Source of the DNA: an uncultured Bacteroidales bacterium
Lineage (GTDB): Bacteria; Bacteroidota; Bacteroidia; Bacteroidales; Bacteroidaceae
Assembly (NCBI GenBank): GCA_937896105.1
Contig: CALBKR010000307.1
Location: forward strand, 1-14,927
Length of the DNA stretch: 14,927 bases
Direction: 5' to 3'
Positions 1-8,400 of the stretch are shown one piece after another. A program made the translations under genes and the position numbers. The stretch's first letter is position 1. Each line of letters opens with the position of its first letter. The notes below the pieces were generated by a model. That model saw only the letters and a list, made by a program, of their open reading frames with translations. It did not search any database and was not told the origin of the DNA.

Positions 1-3000
1 CTGTCGGGCATACCGCACAAGGTGTTGAGTTCGGTTGAGGTCAGTTTCTTCACCTCGTTGGGACCGAGCTTGATTGCCTTGTCGTAACGCGGCTCCTTGA
101 ACACCGACGCATAGTATGAGCCGAACTCATCGAAAAGATACATTATGTTCGGGAGGACATTGTAAGTATTGGCAGTATTGTTCTTAAGCTCAACCTCGAA
201 CAGCGATGCCGGGCTCTCGAAATAGAGGTTGCCATTTGCCGGCAGCGGGTCCAGTTTAGGCTTTACTGTCACAGCCACATCATCGAGGCGCACCAACGGC
301 GACACCTGGAAGTTGACATGCCCTTCCCCGATAGTCATTTCGGAGATTGTTCCCGAACCTCCATATTGCACTATCGGCTTGAGAGCCGTAAAGGTTACCT
401 TGCTGTAGAATTCAGCATCTATGGTTATATCCCTGTCGGCATAGAAGATATCATATTCACTCTTCTCGCTTATCTTACCCTCTGTGTCGCTTATGATTTT
501 GGTAAAGCCCTTGCCTGCAAAATAGAGATTTACCTGTTTTTCGTCAAGTTTCACGGTTTCACCGGGCTTGACAAGTATATGCTTGACGGTTTTGTCTTTA
601 AAGGAGTTCGAGAGATATGTCACCTCGCTATCGCCGTTGAATTCGTACATAATCATCGGCACGAACTCAATTGTCTTGTCACCGACATTGGTGAGCGAGA
701 CCTCGAACAGTTGCTCGGGTTTTGTGAAGTACGCCCTTGCATTGTAGGGCATAGGATTCATCTTCAGACCGACTGTCACATCGAGGTCGGTAAGCACAAC
801 ATCCTCGCTTGCCCAAAAGTCCAGTGCCTGTGTCGCTACGTGAACTCTCTTTTCAAAATCTTCGGCATCGGCAGGCAGAGCACGCAGACTGTCGGCATTC
901 AGAAGCGTGAATTTAAGATGGTTTTCGTCGTCAAGAGATATTATCTCGTCGAAATCACTGAACGGACTCTCCTTCTCGCCCGTTGCGTGGTTAATACGTA
1001 TTGCAGCCGTGTCGCCACAAAGTTTATTCAGTGTCTCACGGTCAAGAATCTTCTTCTCCTTCGCCTTCAACACAAACTCGGGTCTTGTGCTCCACTTGGA
1101 CGCCATATAAGAGTATAGGTCGCCGTCTATCTCCCTGTTGGCGTATGTTATGCAAGGAGTCAGTTTCAAATCCTTGTTGGTGAGGTTATTGAGTTCTATC
1201 TCAAAGAGACGCCCGGGACTGTTTATGTATACATCGCCATTGTAAGGGAACGGATTTACCCTTGGTCTTATGACAATATCCACATCGCCCAGCTTCACAC
1301 TGGATGAAGCATTGAATGAGACGTCATAATCCATCAGCAATGCCGACGACACGCCATCCTGCTCTATGTTCAGCATACTCAGGCGCTCATAATCGAACAA
1401 TATTAGCTTGGCGACATTGCCAGCACCCTCGGACAGGGCTATCTCGCCGAAATCGGACAGCACCTCCGGTTCGCCGCCTTTAATCGTTTTCTTGAACTCG
1501 TCGAAACCACCGAAGAATTTGTCGAATTCATCATCGGTGAATGTCTTTGTCTCATTTGGCTTGATGGTTATATAGTTGTCGGCCAGGCGCTTGCCCTTCA
1601 TATACTCACCCGAATACGCGACCTCGTCATCCACAAAATAGAGAAGAGTCGGGAATATTCGCATACTTTTGGGGGAGAGGCTCTTTATCTTCAAGGTAAA
1701 CAGCCTCGATGGTTTGTCGAAGTAGTGGTTGCCGTCGGCAGGGAGAACCGGCATCTTGGGTTCAAGAGTGATGCTGAACATCTCTCCGCTTATGACATTA
1801 GGTGAGGTGCGGAACGGGGCACGACCCTTTCCTACAATAGTCTCGCGCAAAACCGGCTTTCCGCCTGTGTAGCGGCACACACGGACGAAAGCGGTATCTA
1901 TCTCCTCGGAGAAATAGTCGTTCGATGGCTTGCCTATTACAAAACCTGTCTTTGCCTTGAACGCAATGACATCGCGGTCAAAATCATATCCGCCGGCCAA
2001 GCGGTCGAAGTCCTCGGGTGAGAGTGCAACCTTCTCGCCTGCAGGGATTTCGATATACTCGTTCTTGTGTTGCTTGTCGGGAGCAGCGGTCACACCCCAG
2101 TTGCCCTTGTAGTACTGCATAAGCATACATATCGGAATGGTCTCGCTTCCCCTGTTCTCGAGTGTCACGTTGAACAGTTCGCTCGGGCTATCAAAATAGG
2201 AATACATTGCCGAAGGCAGTTCAGTGTATTTAGGCTCTACAGTTACGGTAATCGGAAGGTCTATCACCGGGTTGTCTACGACGATATCATAGTCGTGGTC
2301 CTGCTTGTCATTATCCATAAGCAGCACAAGCATCTCACTCTTTCCGTCATTGCCTATCTGCGTATAAGCAGGATTAGAGGTATCGTTGACAAGTGGACGT
2401 GCCGTAACCTGTGCCACATACTTTACATTCTTGTAACGCTTCAACTGCGCGACAATATTATATGGAACGATGCATTGGGGAGTCATCAGTCCACACTGCT
2501 GGAACGCAAGGTTACCATTATGCAGGACTGCATCGGACGGGTGTTGCTCATCGGTCAACTGATATATCCTGAAATCGTACAGGAACTGGCGTGTAACCGT
2601 GAGCCCGGTATAGTTGAATGTAGGCTCTGTCCAGGAGAAACGTGGATTGGAGGTGGGGAAATAGGCTGTATAGTAGCCGCTCTCCTCGGTAAATCCCGAC
2701 ACTCCCGATTTATCATCGTTTATATATGTTATATTGTTGAACGATGGCGGATTAGCAGAATAGCAGATGTCGAAGAAACAAGAGCCCTCGCCAAGATAGT
2801 CACCGGGGTCGTTGAAATCGGTAAAATTGGTCTTTGCTGTTATCCTAATACCGTAGTGTCCCTCGGGCAAAAGGCCGAAAGAGCCGCTCTCTGCACCCTT
2901 CTGGAAGGTTTCGAAGAGCACGCCGCCGCCATAACACTCGGTTCCCGGGTCATACTGGCGGAACATATTGTAGAGGTCGGTCTGTGTCAGTATACGTGAC

Positions 3001-3251
3001 TGACCGGGCTGCAATGGTATGTATATCGGCATTGTACGGCTTGCCACAGTGGCCATATACGAGTCGCTGTTCGGCCATATATCGACTGCATTCTCAATAG
3101 GTCCCTCGATGCGCGCCTCAAGACGTACCGGCAGAAACTCGGTAGCACTGGTATTGGTAACCACAATATTGAAAAAGCGTCCGGGATCGCTAAGATATAT
3201 ACCTCCCTGCGCAGGCAGAGGGTTCTGCTTACGCTGTACAGACACTGTTAC
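1..3251 (-). repeat. Six protein-level tandem repeats of about 160 residues
   Basis: Repeat starts in the reading direction lie near 3251, 2246, 1778, 1282, 782 and 281. The last five are spaced 470-500 nt apart. The first unit is about 1 kb because it carries an extra LPEGHYGI/SWTEP section. The shared pattern is a beta-strand ending in VxPK or similar, PLPAxG, Y[FI]xxP.[RLQ]LFxVxLxN, then a PxExxxL region. The copies have diverged at the DNA level, so this is an old duplication rather than recent expansion. Confidence 0.75.
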
Positions 3252-3320
3252 CTGCGCAGACAGACTCCCTGCGCACAATAACATACATATTATAAATGAA
3301 AACAACCTGTGTCCTTTCAT
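1..3320 (-). CDS. Large secreted TANFOR-like repeat protein, 3' end beyond the left edge
   Basis: One open minus-strand frame runs from the ATG at 3318-3320 to the window edge, giving about 1106 residues with no stop. The start is supported by an AAGGA about 10 nt upstream and by a signal peptide (residues 1-22, cleavage likely after SLSA). Residues 24-350 hold a motif series (YLSDPGRFF, IPLQPGQ, LPEGHYGI, then NPRFSWTEP) that I recall from the TANFOR domain of Bacteroidetes surface proteins; this is from memory, not a search. From about residue 359 a unit of about 160 residues recurs near 359, 516, 680, 847 and 1014, each with a PLPAxG..YFxxPxxLFEVxLxN core and a later PxExxxL segment. It is probably exported and surface or periplasmic. 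It follows the barrel gene after 25 nt, so the two are probably co-transcribed. The true C-terminus, and any sorting tail, is not visible. Function unknown. Confidence 0.85.
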   Translation of the reverse strand, partial: MKGHRLFSFIICMLLCAGSLSAQVTVSVQRKQNPLPAQGGIYLSDPGRFFNIVVTNTSATEFLPVRLEARIEGPIENAVDIWPNSDSYMATVASRTMPIYIPLQPGQSRILTQTDLYNMFRQYDPGTECYGGGVLFETFQKGAESGSFGLLPEGHYGIRITAKTNFTDFNDPGDYLGEGSCFFDICYSANPPSFNNITYINDDKSGVSGFTEESGYYTAYFPTSNPRFSWTEPTFNYTGLTVTRQFLYDFRIYQLTDEQHPSDAVLHNGNLAFQQCGLMTPQCIVPYNIVAQLKRYKNVKYVAQVTARPLVNDTSNPAYTQIGNDGKSEMLVLLMDNDKQDHDYDIVVDNPVIDLPITVTVEPKYTELPSAMYSYFDSPSELFNVTLENRGSETIPICMLMQYYKGNWGVTAAPDKQHKNEYIEIPAGEKVALSPEDFDRLAGGYDFDRDVIAFKAKTGFVIGKPSNDYFSEEIDTAFVRVCRYTGGKPVLRETIVGKGRAPFRTSPNVISGEMFSITLEPKMPVLPADGNHYFDKPSRLFTLKIKSLSPKSMRIFPTLLYFVDDEVAYSGEYMKGKRLADNYITIKPNETKTFTDDEFDKFFGGFDEFKKTIKGGEPEVLSDFGEIALSEGAGNVAKLILFDYERLSMLNIEQDGVSSALLMDYDVSFNASSSVKLGDVDIVIRPRVNPFPYNGDVYINSPGRLFEIELNNLTNKDLKLTPCITYANREIDGDLYSYMASKWSTRPEFVLKAKEKKILDRETLNKLCGDTAAIRINHATGEKESPFSDFDEIISLDDENHLKFTLLNADSLRALPADAEDFEKRVHVATQALDFWASEDVVLTDLDVTVGLKMNPMPYNARAYFTKPEQLFEVSLTNVGDKTIEFVPMIMYEFNGDSEVTYLSNSFKDKTVKHILVKPGETVKLDEKQVNLYFAGKGFTKIISDTEGKISEKSEYDIFYADRDITIDAEFYSKVTFTALKPIVQYGGSGTISEMTIGEGHVNFQVSPLVRLDDVAVTVKPKLDPLPANGNLYFESPASLFEVELKNNTANTYNVLPNIMYLFDEFGSYYASVFKEPRYDKAIKLGPNEVKKLTSTELNTLCGMPD

Positions 3321-3345
3321 AATTCACATCCTTTATATTACCCCC

Positions 3346-5196
3346 TTACAATACCGAAGCATCCACGCTGTTCATCTTCTGGCGGTTCTCGTTATTCTTC
3401 TGTTTCTGGTACTCCAACATCTGGCGTTCACGTATCGCACGGCGTGAAAAGTCGGAGTAGTATTCATACTTGCCGTACTTTGCAGCATCCTCCTGCGACC
3501 TGCGCTTTATGCTGAACGCTGTGAAGGAGAAACTATAGCTGAATGAGCAGGTAAAATCATACCCCTTATCGCGTTGGTATTCCTCGTAGACAAGGTTGGT
3601 GTTTGCATACCTGCTATAGTTAAGGTTCAATGTAAAATTGTGCACTTTTGCAAGAGTATATGCAGCCGATATATTGGCAGCCATCGTTATACTGCGGTCT
3701 TTATCCATACGGTTGTCGACAACCGATGCCGATGCGTTGAGCGACAGATTTCTCTCCTTGAGAAGAGCCTTTGAGGCACTCAGGGTATAGACATTGGTCG
3801 TATACTTGGAGTCATATCCCTCGGACTGCTGGAAGCTGTAGTTGAAACTGAAATTGGTCTCAATGGGAATTACCGACAGGGAGTAGTTGGAACCGATAGC
3901 CAATGTACCCACATCGCCGACACCTGCAATAGTCTTGTTGTTATCCTCGTTCAAGGAGTAGTTTCCTGTCAGCGACAGATAATGTCCGAGCTTTTCGGTA
4001 TTTGTGCTATATGATGCCGTGCACGAAATGCTGTTCATATTACGGTCTATGCGGGTAGTATCATTGACTTGAGCCGTACCGTCATACTGACGCTGACGGA
4101 AGCCATTGTAGTTAGCCGACAGACTTATGCTGTTGCCGATAGGCAATGTGGCATTTGCCGAATAGGAGAGACCCTTTGTCGTATATAACTGTTCACGCGA
4201 GATGTTGTCCTCCTGATACGAGAAGTTGCCGCCCAACGACAGGTTGCCCAGGCGCAGATTAGCCGCAGTTCCGATATTGTGGTAGTTATTGTTCAAGTAC
4301 GATACGCCCATACTCATATAGTCGGGCTGTATCAGTTTGTAGAACAGCGATACCGATACCCTGCGGAAGGTTGCAGCAAGTGTCACATCGCCTGCCCAAC
4401 GCATCAATGATGTATAACGTACGTCGAAAATCTTATCATATTTTTCGACCTCTTCACCTTTCAGTTGCGGCGCCTTGGTATCGGTTGAGAAGATCGATGT
4501 GGCAAGGTTACCTGTCAATGAGAGTTGCTTTATAATCTGCCATCTTCCGCGCAGACCTATGACAATGTTCTCTTGTGCAAAAATATCATCGTGCCATATA
4601 TCATCGATTGACGACTGGTGATCCTGTGAGCGGAAAAGATAAAGGTCGAAAAAGTTCCTGCTATTGCCATAGCCCACCTTCAAACCATAGCCGGAGCGCT
4701 TGTACACAGGCTTGCCAGAAGGAATCTCACCCGGTTCAAAGTTTACAGCCTCGCGCAGGACTCCATAAAAAAGGCCGAAGCGGAAACCGGTTTTCTGGCT
4801 TCTGTACTCAAGACCGGCACCATTGAAAGGCAGGTTGTAGACATAAGAGGAGAAAGGCATTGAACGGCGTCCAAGATGAAGCGTCCAGCCTTTATACGAA
4901 GGACTAATGTTAAAAGAGAACTGCGGATAGGAGAATGAGAAATTGTTTGCACTGTAATAGAATGCAAACGGCATATTGTAGCCATACAGATTTATATTCA
5001 TATTGGCATACATTGAATAGTTCAACGGAGAAGCATAACTACCTCCCGAGGAGTAGTACAAGGTACATTGCGTACCCAGAGCTCCCGTAAGGATCAGCGG
5101 GTCCTTCTTCCTCGGATCCTCGAAAGCCTTGGAGCTGCCTATGCCAAGAACAACCGCCAATAACAGGAGTAGCGCCTTCTTAATATTCGTCTTCAT
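3346..5196 (-). CDS. Outer-membrane beta-barrel-like protein, function unknown
   Basis: About 616 residues from the ATG at 5194-5196. I chose this start over a TTG at 5221-5223 because it begins a clean signal peptide (MKTNIKKALLLLLAVVLGIG, cut near SSKA). A purine-rich AAAGGGGAGG abuts the ATG. The mature protein is a long run of alternating-polarity beta strands rich in Tyr, Phe, Ser and Asn (for example YGYNMPFAFYYSANNFSFSY and YDFTCSFSYSFSFTAF), as expected of an outer-membrane barrel. I see no plug or TonB box, so it does not look like SusC. After the last strand there are about 55 charged, Gln/Asn-rich residues (SIKRRSQ to DASVL), which is unusual because barrels normally end on a strand. 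It precedes the TANFOR-like gene by 25 nt and may anchor or export that protein (inference). No family recognised. Confidence 0.8.
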   Translation of the reverse strand: MKTNIKKALLLLLAVVLGIGSSKAFEDPRKKDPLILTGALGTQCTLYYSSGGSYASPLNYSMYANMNINLYGYNMPFAFYYSANNFSFSYPQFSFNISPSYKGWTLHLGRRSMPFSSYVYNLPFNGAGLEYRSQKTGFRFGLFYGVLREAVNFEPGEIPSGKPVYKRSGYGLKVGYGNSRNFFDLYLFRSQDHQSSIDDIWHDDIFAQENIVIGLRGRWQIIKQLSLTGNLATSIFSTDTKAPQLKGEEVEKYDKIFDVRYTSLMRWAGDVTLAATFRRVSVSLFYKLIQPDYMSMGVSYLNNNYHNIGTAANLRLGNLSLGGNFSYQEDNISREQLYTTKGLSYSANATLPIGNSISLSANYNGFRQRQYDGTAQVNDTTRIDRNMNSISCTASYSTNTEKLGHYLSLTGNYSLNEDNNKTIAGVGDVGTLAIGSNYSLSVIPIETNFSFNYSFQQSEGYDSKYTTNVYTLSASKALLKERNLSLNASASVVDNRMDKDRSITMAANISAAYTLAKVHNFTLNLNYSRYANTNLVYEEYQRDKGYDFTCSFSYSFSFTAFSIKRRSQEDAAKYGKYEYYSDFSRRAIRERQMLEYQKQKNNENRQKMNSVDASVL

Positions 5197-5219
5197 CCTC
5201 CCCTTTATTCTATAATCAC

Positions 5220-5327
5220 TCAATTATATTGTAACTGTCTTTTTGACAGAGCTTTATATTCTTTATCAAGGTTGCTGCGCAACATTGTCCATATGTCGCC
5301 GGGATTATTTCCGGCAAGGGTGGACAA
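5220..5327 (-). other. Possible 35-codon ORF or gene relic in the leader
   Basis: Minus-strand frame from TTG (5325-5327) to TGA (5220-5222). The internal ATG at 5283-5285 would give 21 residues. The conceptual peptide has ordinary composition (NNPGDIWTMLRSNLDKEYK within it) and the frame stays open further upstream through the T-rich stretch. It may be a small peptide gene, a decayed fragment, or chance. Its stop overlaps the TTG that could extend the barrel gene. The same bases form inverted repeats, so RNA or DNA structure may be the real signal. Confidence 0.2.
5221..5228 (-). promoter_or_regulatory. Weak candidate -7 box for the barrel operon
   Basis: Read on the minus strand this is TATAATTG, one mismatch from the Bacteroidetes -7 consensus TAnnTTTG. 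It is 25 nt upstream of the chosen ATG. There is no convincing TTG at the right distance upstream; an inverted repeat (5235-5249) occupies the spacer. Tentative. Confidence 0.25.
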
Positions 5328-5328
5328 T
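5235..5328. repeat. Cluster of three adjacent inverted repeats upstream of the barrel operon
   Basis: The three are CTGTC-TTTTT-GACAG at 5235-5249, GTTGC-TGC-GCAAC at 5271-5283, and a nested hairpin at 5284-5328. The nested one has outer arms ATTGTCCA/TGGACAAT and inner arms GCCGG/CCGGC. The second and third abut exactly. They lie between the Ig-protein terminator and the barrel start, so they may be operators, a structured leader, or a second terminator. Confidence 0.5.
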
Positions 5329-5339
5329 CCCTTTTTAAA

Positions 5340-5373
5340 AATCCCTAAAATCCTTAAAGTCTTTAAAGACCTT
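5340..5373. repeat. Degenerate short direct repeats, AT-rich
   Basis: The plus strand shows a phased run of similar short words (AATCCCTAAA, ATCCTTAAAG, TCTTTAAAGACC). Such low-complexity TTAAAG-type arrays are common between Bacteroidales genes as far as I recall. No function is assigned. Confidence 0.35.
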
Positions 5374-5376
5374 ATT

Positions 5377-5430
5377 AAAATAAGAGAAAAGAAACCGTGG
5401 GAGCCCCTCCCCTCACGGGAAGGAGCCCAC
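5377..5430 (-). terminator. Intrinsic terminator of the Ig-like surface protein gene
   Basis: Read on the minus strand, GTGGG and then CTCCTTCCC pair, across a GTGA loop, with GGGGAGGGG and CCCAC, with a 2-nt bulge. A T-rich tail (TTTCTTTTCTCTTATTTT) follows. The hairpin (5397-5430) lies 14 nt past the stop codon at 5444-5446. It separates this gene from the barrel operon downstream. Confidence 0.75.
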
Positions 5431-5443
5431 AGTCCTGAATAGT

Positions 5444-8400
5444 TTATTTACGCACTTTCTTTGTTACGATCTTATCGCCCTCGCGTACCTTTATTACATA
5501 GATACCCTCGGTCATCTGCTCTACCTTGCGGCCCGAAATGTCGTAGATAGCCTCAACATTATTGCTGTCAATTGAGTTTATATCAACAATTCCTGTTGTA
5601 CCCTCAATTGTACCCATTGTAACAGGAACCTTCACAGAACCTGCCATTCCAGAGAACTGAAGTTCACGGTCAAGGTCAATGAATTCACCCGATACCTTAT
5701 TATATAAGCGGAATGTTACATTCTCATCGGCCTCACCGGCAACGGAAATGAACGCAAGGCCATTTATGAAGCGACCCTCACCGCGGCACTCGTCATCCAC
5801 GAATGCACCTATCGTGTAATCCTCGCACTCCTCGACATCGACCTTAGCAATAACGGCCATTGAGTTTGCGAAGCGGCTGCCGTCATAAACCCATACACTG
5901 CGCTCTCTTGCTGCAACACCGGCCGGAGCTGGAATTTCAGTTCCGGCGGAAGCTTCAAACTCACCCTGGGCAAGAGTGAAGCGGTTAGGCATCTCGCAAG
6001 TGAATGCGTTTGCTGTGTATATCATATACCCCTCGTTGGGGAGAAGTTCGCTGAGTGTACCCACCCAAGCACCGTCGGTCAATGTAACGAAGCCGTCGTT
6101 CTTTGAGAGGATAATGTCACCCTCGGTAAAGTTTGCAGCATTGAAAATCTCCTCAACCGGATAACGGTACTCATAGGGGTAAGATACCCAGTTCCAGCCC
6201 TTGATGAACTCCTTGCTCTCGATAGTACCGTCATAGTTCATAGTACCCTCAAGGGTCGCATATACAGTAACCGGGTCTTTGTCATCCTGCATCTTTATCT
6301 TGTATGCCTGGGTCTGGTCAAACATTGTCAGAGAACCGAAGGGACCCCATTTTACATCGTTGAAGACAAGGTCGGTGCGGCTACGCGCCTCCACAAAGCC
6401 ATCCTTAATTGCCTCGGGGGCAAACATTGCCGATGTCAAAGATATCCAGCTCCAGCCGCTCTCGAGTATCAGTTTCTCCATAACGCTTACCATACCGCTG
6501 GTTGTAAGCATCTCTGAACCACCCTCAACGCTGGCTGCATCATACTCAAATATCACATTTGAATTCTGGCAGAGTGCCATTGGAGTGAACTCGAATGCTA
6601 CGCTATTGCCTGAAACCTCACCTTGTTCTACCTCGACAACACTCCAATGTCCGGGGAAGCTGAACTGTGTACTCTCAACCCTCACGCTCAATGCACTTGC
6701 ATCGAAATCAGCATCCTCGGGCCAGAATGTCAGTGCAACCTCGCGTGCAACGCCGTCGTTGTAGAGCGGTTCGTTAAAACCATCGAAAGTGATTTCAGTC
6801 ACTTTTCTCTTTACATTCACAACACATTTTGCTGTAACAGACGGATTATCCTCGCTTGTAGAAGTAATGGTAGCAGTACCCTTGTTCATTGTGCGGAAAT
6901 TATGCATACCCGTAGCCTCACCTACACCCAGATACTCTACTATAACATTATCATCGACCTCGACAATGATATTCTTGTTTGTCGCATCCTCGGGGAGAGC
7001 TATTGCGGTGATTGAGAAATCAATCTGCTCGTTGCCGAACCATATTGTCTTCTCTGTCTCGGACAACTGGATCTCATTGACCGACTGTACTACAATCAGA
7101 TTAACTTGGTCGGTAATGGTCTCGTTTACAGCAGCCTTGACAAACACACGATCCTGAGGTACTGTAATGAAACGGAATGTAATGCTGCACTCGGTTCTTG
7201 CATCGTTGAGCGTAACCTCGGCAATTTCAACCTCGGCATCGCCAACCGGAATACCGTCGCCATTTACAATGGACATCTCGAACGACTCTATTGTTGCGTC
7301 GCTGGGATCAACAGCGGCAACAGCCTCAATCTGCTGGCCTACAGCAACTGTCATTCCGTTGGGGCTGGGCTCCTGACCGGCAATGCTTGTTATCTTCACG
7401 CCGGTAGGTGTGCGCTTGATAACGGTAGAATATTCAACTGCCACATCAGGGTTTTCATCGCTTTTGAATGTGAATGTAACCTCGCCTGGAGCATACGCAT
7501 GCAACTGGCAGACACCAGCATTATCGCTCTTTATAATCTCTGCAACTTCAGGATTTGAAGATTCAACCGTGAACTCTTCATTCTTCACATTACCCGGTTC
7601 AACCGAATATTTTAATTCAATGATATCGCCGTTGCTGCCAATCCAATACTCATCCTGCAATGATACATAAATGTTCTCTACCCTGTTGTATACATTAAGG
7701 AGCACATTATCGGATCTCATACCATCGGCCTGAGCCTCAATGCATACCTCAACATCAGGTATTGCACTGAACACGAAGTCCATTATGCACTGCCCGCCGG
7801 AAATCTTTGTGCCTACAACTTCTACTCCGACAGTTTCAGTCGGGATTTCCATACCGTCTGATGTAACGAAACGGAATGAGAAATTGGTATAATCGGCATC
7901 TGCCGGGTTGAGCTCTGCAACCACAGTAACAGTCTCGTTTACATATACATCTGCCATAGGACGGGTCTCAGCACCGCTAACATCCTCGCCATTGACTGTC
8001 AGGAAGTTCACTCCATATACAGCCTGCCTGATTACAGTCCTTACCTTTACACTCATTGTGGGGTCGTACTTACTTGTGAACACAAGGTTTGTTTCGCCCT
8101 TCTTGACAGCAGTGACAGCAACGAGCTTTGTACCTGTATCATCGTATTCTACAAGAACAACCGACTCATCTTCTGAGGCTATTGTATACTCCTCATTGGG
8201 TTCAATCACGGTCTCACCGCTGTTCTCATCGATCACCCAATGGAATATCGGCGGATTGACGGAGCCCATCATATCTTTGGAGTTCTCATCATATATAGTA
8301 AACTCTATTTCACCTTTATAAGTGAACTCCTGAAGGGCAGAAAGCACATTCACCTGGAATGTTGTAGTAACTTCGGGGTTGTCATCGGCAACTGCAGTTA

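Noticed and set aside
318..3515. Long plus-strand open frames opposite the repeat-protein gene
   Set aside because: They lie antisense to a continuous minus-strand frame with a signal peptide and repeats, lack recognisable motifs, and are Cys/His/Ile-rich, as is usual for shadow frames.
5197..5223. TTG start extending the barrel protein by nine residues
   Set aside because: The extension puts SDYRIKGR before the signal peptide, while the ATG at 5196 gives a normal one with a purine-rich stretch just ahead.
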